Assembly (NCBI GenBank): GCA_903822975.1
Contig: CAIJRD010000002.1
Location: 248,001 to 312,000, forward strand
Length of the DNA stretch: 64,000 bases
Source of the DNA: an uncultured Sinobacteraceae bacterium
GTDB taxonomy: Bacteria; Pseudomonadota; Gammaproteobacteria; Nevskiales; Nevskiaceae
Reading direction: 5' to 3'
In this document: positions 38,104 through 46,799 of the stretch, piece after piece
How the letters are laid out: every line of letters begins with the position of its first letter
How positions within the stretch are numbered: position 1 is the stretch's first letter
The notes under the pieces: model-generated
The model's database searches: none
What the model was told of the DNA's origin: nothing
The model's input: only the letters and a program-made list of their open reading frames with translations
Position numbers and translations under genes: made by a program

Positions 38104-39587
38104 ACACGGCGTCCTCAATCTCGGCGCATCAACCGGCGGTGAAGCCGGTGCGCACCACGCTGTATCGCCAGGATGAGGCCGGCGCGGACGACGCCAAGGC
38201 TTATGCGCGCGTGCACGAACAGACGCAGGCGCAGACTCAAGTACAGGCTCAAGTACAGACACAAGTACAGACTCAAGTACAGGCTCAAGCTCAATACCGG
38301 ACACAAGCTCAGGCAAAAACTCAAGCACAAACTCAAGCACAAACCGACGCCGCTGCGGCCGACGCTGATAGCGGCCCGCACGCGCCGACCACATCGCCGA
38401 CCAGCGGCCGGACACCCGCGTCCGCGGCGAGGGCGGATGCTGCGAAGACAGATGCTGCAAAGACATCCACGTCAACGCATGCGGACCGGTCGACTGCCAA
38501 ATCGACGTCGTCGCGCTCTGGAGAGGCGGCGCGCAGTCACGCATCACACGAAAAGTCGGACGCAGTCGACGCTGGCGATCGGGCTGACGATGCCGGCTCG
38601 GCAGACTCGGCAGACTCGGCAGACTCGGCGGACGCAGCGGATTCGGCGGATGAGAACGGCGCGACGAACCTCGTGACGGCAGGCGGCGCTGCTGCAGGCG
38701 CGAATGCGCCAGCGGATGGCGCCGTCGTGCAGCCGTCGAGTGGCGACCTCGCGCGCATTGCCTGGATGCTGGGTGCCGTGAAGGCGGTTTCGACGGTGGC
38801 CAACGATCAGGCGAACGGATTGAGTTCAGCGCGCGCGCCGGCGTCGAGTGTGCTCGGTAGCGCTGTGGTCGTCGGCGGCAGTCGCGGAACCGCTGCGATG
38901 GCAATCGGCGATCCGGTTGACGATGCCGGCACGACAAGCATGAGCCTGCTCGGCGACAAGGCGCATGGCAGCGCAGCCGGCAGCGCGTCGGTCCTCCCGT
39001 TTTCGTTGCTGCCGGACGCTGCTAATTCCGCATCGCGACCCATCGACCCGATGGCGACCGTCGTCGCCGCAGGTACGCCAGTGCCACTGCCGACGAATGC
39101 CACGCAGGCGGCGACCAGCACCGAGGCTGCGCCGTTGTCGACTTTGTCTTCTTCACTCGCATCAATGGCCAGCACGCTCGGTAGCGCGCCGATTGCGCTT
39201 GATCAGCCCGGCTGGACCGGTGGACTCGGCGCGCACCTGCATCTGCAGCTCGCGCAGGGCGTGCAAGAGGCGCGTCTGGAACTGCATCCGCGTGACTGGG
39301 GCATGTTGCAAATTCATTTGAAGATCGTCGGCAGCGAGGCGCAGCTGCAGTTCAACACGGCGCACCCGCAGGCACGCGCCGCGCTGGAAGCCGGCTTGCC
39401 GGATTTGCGCACCCAGCTCGCCAGCGATGGCCTGCAGCTGCAAACGCAGGTCGGTCAGCAACAGCAGTCGCGGCAGCAGACCTTCCGACCGGCATTCACC
39501 GCCGCCGAACGCGCGGATGAACCTGAGGCGACCTCAGCGCCGCAGATCCGGTCGATCCGCATCGGCCTGGTTGACGACTTCGCCTGA
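38100..39587 (+). CDS. fliK: Hook-length control protein FliK with repeat-rich N-terminus
   Basis: This 495-residue secreted ruler would stop hook export at the right length. The C-terminal domain (about residues 375-470) has the FliK_C pattern GAHLHLQLAQGVQEARLELH, GMLQIHLKIVGSEAQLQF and ARAALEAGLPDLRTQLASDG. The N-terminal half is low complexity: a Gln-rich tract (residues about 40-84) from 12-bp DNA repeats and an S-A-D tract (residues about 168-185) from 9-bp repeats. In other species ruler length sets hook length, so these repeats could change hook length. ATGA overlap with fliJ. Confidence 0.93.
   Translation: MNTASSISAHQPAVKPVRTTLYRQDEAGADDAKAYARVHEQTQAQTQVQAQVQTQVQTQVQAQAQYRTQAQAKTQAQTQAQTDAAAADADSGPHAPTTSPTSGRTPASAARADAAKTDAAKTSTSTHADRSTAKSTSSRSGEAARSHASHEKSDAVDAGDRADDAGSADSADSADSADAADSADENGATNLVTAGGAAAGANAPADGAVVQPSSGDLARIAWMLGAVKAVSTVANDQANGLSSARAPASSVLGSAVVVGGSRGTAAMAIGDPVDDAGTTSMSLLGDKAHGSAAGSASVLPFSLLPDAANSASRPIDPMATVVAAGTPVPLPTNATQAATSTEAAPLSTLSSSLASMASTLGSAPIALDQPGWTGGLGAHLHLQLAQGVQEARLELHPRDWGMLQIHLKIVGSEAQLQFNTAHPQARAALEAGLPDLRTQLASDGLQLQTQVGQQQQSRQQTFRPAFTAAERADEPEATSAPQIRSIRIGLVDDFA
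38232..38351 (+). repeat. 12-bp tandem repeats encoding Gln-rich tetrapeptides in fliK
   Basis: About ten 12-bp units related to CAGACTCAAGTA and CAAACTCAAGCA run from 38232. The first five are the closest to each other. They encode QTQV/QAQV/QTQA tetrapeptides and preserve frame. Confidence 0.88.
38601..38654 (+). repeat. 9-bp tandem repeats encoding A-D-S in fliK
   Basis: Three exact copies of GCAGACTCG are followed by three diverged copies (GCGGACGCA, GCGGATTCG, GCGGATGAG). They encode the acidic A-D-S tract. Confidence 0.85.
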
Positions 39588-39833
39588 ACGTCGACGCGTC
39601 GGATCGGTTTGTCCGCATCGACGGTTTTGCTCAAATACCCGACTGCCTTTGCAAGCTCGCAATCGCTTGTTGCGACCAGCTAAGACGGCACGTCGCGGCG
39701 TAGCTGAAGCAACGCGAGTGACAAACTGACGCGACGCATTTCCGGCAGGGCAGCTCAGCACCGGCCAGTCAAAATTCCGGCGTAGGCACCCGCGATTCGC
39801 CGCCACAGCGGGCCAGCATCGGTCACCATTGCA

Positions 39834-39849
39834 TGGCATACGGCTTGCT
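39834..39849 (+). promoter_or_regulatory. Sigma-54 type promoter of fliL operon
   Basis: TGGCAT ACGGC TTGCT is the best sigma-54 match in the window (GG-N10-GC). It lies about 31 bases before the fliL ATG. The 292-base gap after fliK therefore marks a true operon boundary. Confidence 0.8.
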
Positions 39850-39879
39850 CCACGCCGCCCGACTTCAATGGAGTAGGCG

Positions 39880-40485
39880 ATGGCCACCGCAGCAAAAGCC
39901 GCAAGCAAAAAAGAACGCGACGAAGACGACGAAGCGCCGGCCGCCGCGCCGCCGAAGCCGGCCAAGCGCGGGGGTCTGTTGCTGCCCTTGATCGGTGTTG
40001 CGGTAATCGCAGCCGGTGCTGCCGGCGGTGGCGTGTGGTTCATGACGCGTCATGCCGCGCATCCGGCCGCCCATGTCGCCGCAGAGGGTGCCGCTGAAGC
40101 GGGCGCCGCCGAGGGCGGGGAGGCACCCGCAGGCGAAGGCGCGAGTGCGCCGGCCGGCGATGGTTCTGCGGCGATCTACCTCGATCTGATGCCGGCGTTC
40201 GTCGTCAACCTTGCCGACGAGGAGGCCATCCGCTTTCTGCAGGTCGAAGTGGAACTGATGGCGCGCGACTCAAAATCGATCGACGCGGCGAAGGATCATA
40301 TGCCGAAGATTCGCAATGCTCTATTGCTACTGTTTGCGCAGCAGCAGTCTCACCAACTGGCGACGCGCGAGGCCAAGGTCAAGCTGCAGGCCGATGCACT
40401 GGCAGAAGTTCAGCGCGCGCTGCGCGAGGAAAAAGTGCCGGCGGCCATCGAAGGCGTCTATTTCACCGCGTTCGTGATCCAGTGA
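39880..40485 (+). CDS. fliL: Flagellar basal body protein FliL
   Basis: This 201-residue single-pass inner membrane protein has a TM helix at residues about 30-53 (GLLLPLIGVAVIAAGAAGGG). The periplasmic domain has YLDLMPAFVVNLADEEAIRFLQVEVELMA-type residues, and the C-terminal region has VPAAIEGVYFTAFVIQ. FliL stabilises the stator-rotor contact. It overlaps the 18-codon minigene that sits where fliM should be. Confidence 0.95.
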   Translation: MATAAKAASKKERDEDDEAPAAAPPKPAKRGGLLLPLIGVAVIAAGAAGGGVWFMTRHAAHPAAHVAAEGAAEAGAAEGGEAPAGEGASAPAGDGSAAIYLDLMPAFVVNLADEEAIRFLQVEVELMARDSKSIDAAKDHMPKIRNALLLLFAQQQSHQLATREAKVKLQADALAEVQRALREEKVPAAIEGVYFTAFVIQ

Positions 40486-40541
40486 TGGCCGCGAACGTTC
40501 ATTTCAAAGGTTTCAGCCACAACACAGGTGCCGCACCATGA
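40485..40541 (+). other. 18-codon minigene in the fliM slot (possible scar)
   Basis: The frame encodes MAANVHFKGFSHNTGAAP. Its ATG overlaps the fliL stop (TGATG), and its TGA overlaps the fliN ATG (ATGA). These are the kinds of coupled junction seen throughout this locus and expected on either side of fliM. The peptide does not resemble the FliM N-terminus (usually with LLSQDEIDALL). It may be what remains of fliM after an internal in-frame loss, a leader that couples fliL to fliN, or chance. Confidence 0.4.
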
Positions 40542-40930
40542 GTCTCGTCAGCGATGCCGTTAATCCCGTAGCGTCCGGTTCCGCCAGCGGTGCGCCGAAT
40601 GCGCCACCCACCGACTACGCCCGCGCCAGCTTCCAGAATCTGCAGACGGATCCTTCCGGGCACGGCGGTGACATCGATATTGATGTGCTGCTCGATGTCG
40701 GCGTGACCTTGTCGATGGAAGTCGGCCGTGCACGTTTGCCGATCCGCAACCTGTTGCAGCTGAATCAGGGTTCGGTGGTGGAACTGGAACGCGCTGCCGG
40801 CGAGCCGCTCGATGTCTATGCCAACGGCACGCTGATCGCACACGGCGAAGTCGTGGTGGTCAACGAGAAGTTCGGCGTGCGTCTGACCGATGTGGTCAGC
40901 CCGGCCGATCGCATCCGCAAGCTGCGTTGA
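40538..40930 (+). CDS. fliN: Motor switch protein FliN
   Basis: This 130-residue C-ring protein has the SpoA domain (residues 45-130) with IDVLLDVGVTLSMEVGRARL, IRNLLQLNQGSVVELERAAG and VVNEKFGVRLTDVVSPADRI. The first 45 residues are a Ser/Ala/Pro-rich tail of usual length. It is a normal FliN and not a FliM-FliN fusion. It follows fliL by 52 bases, with no fliM between them. Confidence 0.96.
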   Translation: MSLVSDAVNPVASGSASGAPNAPPTDYARASFQNLQTDPSGHGGDIDIDVLLDVGVTLSMEVGRARLPIRNLLQLNQGSVVELERAAGEPLDVYANGTLIAHGEVVVVNEKFGVRLTDVVSPADRIRKLR

Positions 40931-40935
40931 ACGCC

Positions 40936-41298
40936 ATGACCGCACCTGCGGTGGCGACCGGTGCGGGCATGCTGCAGACCGCCTTGAGCCTGCTGCTGGT
41001 GCTTGCTGCGATTTTCGCGCTGGCCTGGTTGCTGCGTCGTGTGCAGGGCTTTCGGCCGCCTTCGAGTGCTGCACTGAGCGTGCGCGGCGGCCTGCAGGTT
41101 GGTCCGAAAGAGCGGGTGCTGTGGCTGCGTGCCGGCAATCAGGACTTGTTGATCGGTGTGGCCGCCGGCCGCGTGCAGACCCTGCACGTATTCGATCAAG
41201 CGCCGGACGAAATGGTACTGCCGCCGTTGCCGGCAGCAACGCCACCGAGCTTTGCCGACGCGCTGCGCAAAGTGATGCGCGGCAACAAGCCGCAGTAA
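40936..41298 (+). CDS. fliO: Flagellar export protein FliO
   Basis: This 120-residue single-pass membrane protein aids assembly of the FliP ring. It has a TM helix at residues about 12-31 (LQTALSLLLVLAAIFALAWLL) followed by the FliO domain (LSVRGGLQVGPKERVLWLRAG). The ATG at 40936 is preferred; a TTG at 40927 overlapping the fliN stop as TTGA is an alternative. FliO is poorly conserved; position confirms it. Confidence 0.88.
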   Translation: MTAPAVATGAGMLQTALSLLLVLAAIFALAWLLRRVQGFRPPSSAALSVRGGLQVGPKERVLWLRAGNQDLLIGVAAGRVQTLHVFDQAPDEMVLPPLPAATPPSFADALRKVMRGNKPQ

Positions 41299-41324
41299 GT
41301 TGTCCTCAATCTCGCTGAACCCAG

Positions 41325-42128
41325 ATGCCGAGCGAAATGGCTGCCATGAATCCTGAAATCCGCCGGCACCGCCTGCTGAGGTCGATGCGCGCCTGGTGCG
41401 TCATCGGCGTCTCGTTGACGGCTGTGATCGCATTGCCGGCGTTTGCCGTCGCCGCACCAGCGCTGACTCTGCCGGCCGGCCCCAATGGTCAGAGCTACAG
41501 CCTGAGCATTCAGCTGCTGCTGGCGATGACGGCGCTGACGCTGCTGCCCGCCGCATTGATGACGATGACCGCGTTCACGCGCATCGTCGTTGTGCTCGGA
41601 CTGCTGCGTCAGGCGATGGGTACCGGCAATACGCCGTCCAACCAGATTTTGCTCGGACTGTCGTTGTTCCTGACGCTGTTCGTGATGGCGCCGGTCGAGC
41701 AGAAGGTCTATGCCGATGCGCTGCAGCCCTACATCGACGGCAAGCTGGAGTTCCAGCCGGCGGTGGCGGCGGCGGCCAAGCCGATGCGCGGGTTCATGCT
41801 GGCGCAAACGCGCAATGACGATCTGATGACCTTCACCCGCATCTCCGGTAACAAGCGCTTCGAGACGCCGGACGATATTCCGTTCACGGTGCTCGCAGCG
41901 GCCTACATGACCAGCGAGCTGACCACCGCCTTCCAGATCGGCTTCATGCTGTTCATTCCGTTCGTGGTGATCGATCTGGTGGTCGCCAGCGTGTTGATGA
42001 GCATGGGCATGATGATGCTGTCGCCGATGCTGATCTCGCTGCCGTTCAAGCTGATGCTGTTCGTGTTGGTGGATGGCTGGGCGCTGGTAATGGGCTCGCT
42101 CGCAGCCAGCTTCGCAGCCCCCGTATGA
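41325..42128 (+). CDS. fliP: Flagellar export gate protein FliP
   Basis: This 267-residue polytopic protein of the export gate is made with a cleavable signal (about residues 20-43, then AAPALTLPAG). Core signatures include MTAFTRIVVVLGLLRQAMGTGNTP, VLAAAYMTSELTTAFQIGF and SMGMMMLSPMLISLPFKLMLFVLVDGW. The start could also be the ATG at 41346. ATGA overlap with fliQ. Confidence 0.96.
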   Translation: MPSEMAAMNPEIRRHRLLRSMRAWCVIGVSLTAVIALPAFAVAAPALTLPAGPNGQSYSLSIQLLLAMTALTLLPAALMTMTAFTRIVVVLGLLRQAMGTGNTPSNQILLGLSLFLTLFVMAPVEQKVYADALQPYIDGKLEFQPAVAAAAKPMRGFMLAQTRNDDLMTFTRISGNKRFETPDDIPFTVLAAAYMTSELTTAFQIGFMLFIPFVVIDLVVASVLMSMGMMMLSPMLISLPFKLMLFVLVDGWALVMGSLAASFAAPV

Positions 42129-42394
42129 ATCCCGCCGCCGTTATGACCTTGGGCCAGCAGGCGCTGCAGCTGGCTTTGCTGCTGGCAGCACCGCTGCTGC
42201 TGGTGTCGCTGGCGGTGGGTTTGCTGGTCGGTATCTTCCAGGCCGCCACGCAGATCAACGAGAGCACGCTGTCGTTCATCCCGAAACTGATCGCGATGGC
42301 GGCGACGCTGGCCTTCGCCGGTTCCTGGATGTTGCAGCAGTTGACCGAGTTCACTCGGCGGCTGATCGAAAACATTCCCTCGCTGCTGCACTAG
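42125..42394 (+). CDS. fliQ: Flagellar export gate protein FliQ
   Basis: This 89-residue protein has two TM helices and the family pattern VGLLVGIFQAATQINESTLSFIPKL. It starts in an ATGA overlap with fliP and ends 16 bases before fliR. Confidence 0.96.
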   Translation: MNPAAVMTLGQQALQLALLLAAPLLLVSLAVGLLVGIFQAATQINESTLSFIPKLIAMAATLAFAGSWMLQQLTEFTRRLIENIPSLLH

Positions 42395-42410
42395 ACCGCG
42401 CGATCGCCGC

Positions 42411-43229
42411 ATGACCGTCACCGACGCGATGCTGGCCGGCTGGTTGCAGATGTATTTCTGGCCGTTCCTGCGCATCGGCGGTCTGGTGATGGCCGCACCA
42501 CTCTTGAATGCCCGCGCGGTTCCGGCACGCGTGCGCCTGTTGCTGGCGCTGCTGCTGACGCTGGTGGTTGCGCCGCTGCTGCCGGCCGCACCCGTGCTTG
42601 AAACGTTCAGCGCCGGCTGGACGCTGCACATCGCCACCGAGTTCATCATCGGGGTCGCACTCGGCTTCGTGCTGCAGCTGGTGTTCGAGGCGACCATGCT
42701 GGCGGGCGAGGTGGTGTCCTACGGCATGGGGCTCGGCTTTGCGCAGCTGGCGGATCCGCTGCACGGCGCGTCTGCACCCATGCTCGGACAGTTCTACCAG
42801 CTCTGCGCGATGCTGCTGTTTCTCGCCTTCGGCGGACAGCTGCGGCTGGTCGAACTGGTGGTCGATAGTTTCCGCTCCGCACCCGCCGGTGTGGCGACAC
42901 TCGACCCCGCCGCATTCATGGCGTTGGTGCGCTTTGGCGGCCTGTGCTTCGAGGGTGCCTTGCGCATTTCACTTCCGGCGGTGATGGCGCTGCTGCTGGT
43001 GAACCTGAGCTTCGGTGTGATGAATCGCAGTGCGCCGGCTTTGAATGCGATGTCGCTGGGCTTTCCGTTGTCGCTGATCGTGGGCCTGCTGGTGCTGCGC
43101 TTCACCTTGCCGCAATTGCCGAGCGTGTTGACGGATCTGCTCGATCAAGCCTGGGGTTTCGCCGGGCATTGGGTGACGATGGGCACACCGAACAGCCTCG
43201 TCGACAGCACCGCGATGGCGGCGCCCTAG
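42411..43229 (+). CDS. fliR: Flagellar export gate protein FliR
   Basis: This 272-residue polytopic protein has FliR features FLRIGGLVMAAPLLNARAVPARVRL, LQLVFEATMLAGEVVSYGMGLGFAQ and FSLIVGLLVLRFTLP-like PLSLIVGLLVLRFTL. It completes the FliPQR core. flhB begins one base after the stop codon. Confidence 0.96.
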   Translation: MTVTDAMLAGWLQMYFWPFLRIGGLVMAAPLLNARAVPARVRLLLALLLTLVVAPLLPAAPVLETFSAGWTLHIATEFIIGVALGFVLQLVFEATMLAGEVVSYGMGLGFAQLADPLHGASAPMLGQFYQLCAMLLFLAFGGQLRLVELVVDSFRSAPAGVATLDPAAFMALVRFGGLCFEGALRISLPAVMALLLVNLSFGVMNRSAPALNAMSLGFPLSLIVGLLVLRFTLPQLPSVLTDLLDQAWGFAGHWVTMGTPNSLVDSTAMAAP

Positions 43230-43230
43230 C

Positions 43231-44355
43231 ATGTCGTCCGGCGGCCAGGAGAAAACCGAATCCGCAACGCCCAAGCGCAAGCGCGAAGCTCGCAAGCGCG
43301 GCCAGATTCCACGTTCGCGCGAGCTTGGTGCTGCCGCAGTGGTCGGTTCGATGGCCGTGGCGGCACAAGCCTTCGGCGGCAAGCTCGCCGCTGCCGCCAG
43401 TCAGCAGATGCAGCAGCTGCTGAGCCTGACGCCGGCAATGCTGGTGGACGCACACGCAATGCCGGCGTATTTCGGTCAGGCGCTGATGCATGCGCTGCTG
43501 CTTTGCGTGCCGCTGTTCGCCGCCGCCGTGGTCGCCGCGATTGCCGCACCGCTGTTGCTGGGCGGCTGGAATTTCAGCATCGGCGCCTTGAAGCCCGATT
43601 TCAACAAACTCAATCCGATTCCTGGCATCGGCCGGATGTTTTCCGGCCAGGCTGCGATGGAGCTGTTCAAAGGCCTGCTGAAGCTGGCCTGGATCGGCGG
43701 TGTCGGTGCGCAGTACCTGTGGCTGCACCGCGATGCACTGATCGGACTCTCCGGCGAACCGACTGCGCGCGCAATCGGCGACGGTGGCGCGATTCTCGGC
43801 GGTGCGCTGGTGTGGCTGTCGATGGCGCTGGTCGCCGTCGCGGCAGTCGATGCGCCGTATCAACTGCTGAGCTACGCCAAGAAAATGAAGATGTCGCGGC
43901 AGGAAGTACGCGACGAACACAAGCAGAGCGAAGGCCGCCCCGAGGTCAAGGGTCGCATCCGTCGCATGCAGATGGAGCTGTCGCGGCGACGCATGGCGCA
44001 GCAGATTCCCAATGCTGACGTCATCATCACCAACCCGACGCATTACGCCGTGGCGCTGAAGTACGACAGCACGGCGATGCGCGCGCCGCGTGTGATCGCA
44101 AAGGGCGCCGACGAACTCGCCGCGATGATGCGCGAGTTGGCACGCGCGCACCGCATCCCGATTGTCGCCGCGCCGCCGCTGGCGCGTGCGCTGTACCGCA
44201 GCGTCAAGCTCGACCAAGAGATTCCTGCGGCGCTGTACGCCGCGGTCGCGCGCGTGCTGACTTACGTCTACCAACTGCGCAACTGGAGCGGCACCGGCGA
44301 ACCGACCAAGCCGGAGATCGAGACCGTGCCGGGCGGCGAGCCGGATCCGCGCTAG
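43231..44355 (+). CDS. flhB: Flagellar export switch protein FlhB
   Basis: This 374-residue membrane protein has a basic N-terminus (TESATPKRKREARKRGQIPRS), four TM helices and a cytoplasmic domain. The domain has the autocleavage motif N268-P-T-H271, which switches export from hook to filament proteins together with FliK. The C-terminal part has AMRAPRVIAKGADELAAMM and LARALYRSVKLDQEIP. It is the last gene of the fliL operon. Confidence 0.97.
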   Translation: MSSGGQEKTESATPKRKREARKRGQIPRSRELGAAAVVGSMAVAAQAFGGKLAAAASQQMQQLLSLTPAMLVDAHAMPAYFGQALMHALLLCVPLFAAAVVAAIAAPLLLGGWNFSIGALKPDFNKLNPIPGIGRMFSGQAAMELFKGLLKLAWIGGVGAQYLWLHRDALIGLSGEPTARAIGDGGAILGGALVWLSMALVAVAAVDAPYQLLSYAKKMKMSRQEVRDEHKQSEGRPEVKGRIRRMQMELSRRRMAQQIPNADVIITNPTHYAVALKYDSTAMRAPRVIAKGADELAAMMRELARAHRIPIVAAPPLARALYRSVKLDQEIPAALYAAVARVLTYVYQLRNWSGTGEPTKPEIETVPGGEPDPR

Positions 44356-44697
44356 CGCGTCGATTCGTTGTGGCGTGCCCGCGCTGCGACCGGGTTCTGG
44401 TGCAAAACACGTTTGATCTTGCGTAAATCCTGCCGCTCGATCCTTGCTTGCGCAGCCCGCAAGGCGGTGCCGACGAAGATGCACCGCCGCCACGGACGAC
44501 TGTCACCGATTGTTGACGGAAGGCTGCGACGACGGTGACACGGAATGGCTCCGGCGCACTCAAGCCGCGACCTTCGACGCGTCCGAAGCAGGCCGCCGAT
44601 CGTTCATGAATCGTCGATGCGGCTACGCGGCACCAGTCGAATGCACAGTGACTTCGTCTACGGCTTTGGCAAGAACAGAACTTGCTGATCCGCCGGC
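44356..44697. other. flhB-flhA intergenic region
   Basis: This 342-base gap holds an 8-bp inverted repeat with a 10-base loop, GGCGGTGC (44463-44470) and GCACCGCC (44481-44488), which could end the fliL operon. No promoter for flhA stands out, and no gene is supported. Confidence 0.45.
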
Positions 44698-46773
44698 ATG
44701 GCCATCACGCAAACCGCTGACAACGCATTTTTGACACGCATTCGCAATATCGGCCGCAGCGGTCTGGGCGCGCCGGTCTTGATGGTGGTCGTGCTGTCGA
44801 TGATGGTGCTGCCGCTGGCACCGTTCGCGCTCGATCTGCTGTTCACGTTCAACATCGCACTGGCGATCATCATCCTGCTCGCCGTGGTCTACGTGATGCG
44901 GCCGCTGGAGTTCTCCGCATTCCCGACGGTGCTGTTGGTGGTGACCTTGTTGCGCCTGGGCCTGAACGTCGCCTCGGCGCGCGTGGTGCTGCTGCACGGT
45001 CACGAAGGCACGCATGCGGCGGGCCGCGTGATCGAGGCGTTCGGCGAGTTCGTGGTCGGCGGCAATTACGCAGTCGGTTTCGTCGTCTTCATGATCCTCA
45101 CCATCATCAATTTCATGGTGGTGACCAAGGGCGCCGAGCGCGTGTCGGAAGTCTCCGCGCGCTTCGTGCTCGACGCGCTGCCCGGCAAGCAGATGGCGAT
45201 CGACGCAGATTTGAATGCCGGATCCTTGACGCGCGAAGAAGCCAAGGCGCGGCGCGACGAAGTGCGTGAGGAAGCCGACTTCTACGGCTCGATGGACGGT
45301 GCCTCGAAATTCGTTCGCGGCGACGCGATGGCCGGCATCCTGATCCTCGCGATCAACATCGTCGGCGGCCTCTTGATCGGCACCTTGCAGCACGGCCTGC
45401 CGCTGGCGGTGGCGCTGAAGAACTACACGCTGCTGACGATCGGCGACGGACTGGTGGCGCAGGTGCCTTCGCTGTTGCTGTCGACCTCGGTGGCAATGCT
45501 GGTCACCCGTGTCTCGCGTTCGCACGACATGAGCGCGCAGCTGGCCTTGCAGGTGTTCGGCAAGCCGCGCGTGCTGGCGATTACGGCGACCGTGCTGGCA
45601 ATGATCGGTCTGATTCCCGGCATGCCGAATTTCGTGTTTCTGGCGCTCGCCGCCGGTTGCGGCTTGATCGCGTGGAAAAGCCATCAGCGCAGCAAGCGTC
45701 CGGTTGAAGTGATTGCGCCGCCGGTCAACGCCAATGCGCCGCCGGCGGAGTTGAGCTGGGACGACGTCGCCTCGCAAGACGTGCTCGGTCTCGAAGTCGG
45801 CTATCGCCTGATTCCGCTGGTCGACCTGCGCCAGGGTGGCGAGTTGATGGCGCGGATCAAGGGCGTGCGCAAGAAGCTCACGCAGGAACTCGGCTTCCTG
45901 GTGCAGCCGGTACACATCCGCGACAACCTCGAACTCGCACCGAACGTGTATCGCGTGCTGCTGCATGGCGTGCCGCTGGCGAGCGCGCAGATCTATCCGG
46001 ATCGCGATCTCGCGCTCAACCCCGGTCGCGTGTACGGCACGCTCAACGGCATCGCCGGTAAGGACCCTGCGTTCGGTCTCGAAGCGGTGTGGATCGAGCG
46101 CGGCGCACGCGATCACGCGCAGACGCTGGGCTACACCGTGGTCGATGCCTCGACCGTGATCGCCACGCATCTGTCGCAACTGATCAAGGAACACGCGGCC
46201 GAATTGCTCGGCCACGACGAAGCACAGCAGCTGCTGACTGCTCTGGCGAAGAGCTCGCCGAAGCTGGCCGAGGATCTGGTGCCGAAGCTGTTGCCGCTGG
46301 TCAGCTTCGTGCGCGTGCTGCGTCTACTGCTGGCCGATCGTGTGCCGATTCGCAATCTGCGCGGCATCGCCGAAGCCTTGGCGGATGCGGCACCGCGGAG
46401 TCAGGAACCCGTCGCGCTGGCGAGTGCCGTGCGCGTGGCTTTACGTCGCCAGATCGTCCAGGACATTGGGGCCGGTGACGGCGAACTGCCAGTTCTGACA
46501 CTGAGCGCGGGGCTGGAACGTGTGTTGCAGGACAGCGTCGCCAACGGCGCAGCCGCGCTCGAACCAGGACTCGCAGAACGCATGCAGCAATCGGTATCAC
46601 AGAGCGCACAGCGGCAGACCAAGGCTGGTCAACCGGCGGTGCTGCTGGTGCCTTCGACGCTGCGGCCACTGCTGGCCCGATTCACCCGTCAGAGCGTGCC
46701 GGAACTGCATGTGCTGGCGTACGACGAAATTCCGGAAGACCGGCGTGTGCGGATGGTGGGAGCAATCGCATGA
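44698..46773 (+). CDS. flhA: Flagellar export gate protein FlhA
   Basis: This 691-residue export gate has about eight TM helices in residues 25-320. The FHIPEP-family signature is RPLEFSAFPTVLLVVTLLRL then NVASARVVLLHG, and the cytoplasmic loop has PGKQMAIDADLNAGSLTREEA. The cytosolic domain docks chaperones and substrates. It starts the flhA-flhF-flhG-fliA series, the order seen in polar-flagellated Gammaproteobacteria. Confidence 0.97.
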   Translation: MAITQTADNAFLTRIRNIGRSGLGAPVLMVVVLSMMVLPLAPFALDLLFTFNIALAIIILLAVVYVMRPLEFSAFPTVLLVVTLLRLGLNVASARVVLLHGHEGTHAAGRVIEAFGEFVVGGNYAVGFVVFMILTIINFMVVTKGAERVSEVSARFVLDALPGKQMAIDADLNAGSLTREEAKARRDEVREEADFYGSMDGASKFVRGDAMAGILILAINIVGGLLIGTLQHGLPLAVALKNYTLLTIGDGLVAQVPSLLLSTSVAMLVTRVSRSHDMSAQLALQVFGKPRVLAITATVLAMIGLIPGMPNFVFLALAAGCGLIAWKSHQRSKRPVEVIAPPVNANAPPAELSWDDVASQDVLGLEVGYRLIPLVDLRQGGELMARIKGVRKKLTQELGFLVQPVHIRDNLELAPNVYRVLLHGVPLASAQIYPDRDLALNPGRVYGTLNGIAGKDPAFGLEAVWIERGARDHAQTLGYTVVDASTVIATHLSQLIKEHAAELLGHDEAQQLLTALAKSSPKLAEDLVPKLLPLVSFVRVLRLLLADRVPIRNLRGIAEALADAAPRSQEPVALASAVRVALRRQIVQDIGAGDGELPVLTLSAGLERVLQDSVANGAAALEPGLAERMQQSVSQSAQRQTKAGQPAVLLVPSTLRPLLARFTRQSVPELHVLAYDEIPEDRRVRMVGAIA

Positions 46774-46799
46774 AGTTCGAATCAGGGAGCGACGCTTAG

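Noticed and set aside
40538-40930. Possibility that the fliN gene is a FliM-FliN fusion explaining the missing fliM
   Set aside because: The product is 130 residues with a single SpoA domain and an ordinary FliN N-terminal tail; no FliM middle domain is present.
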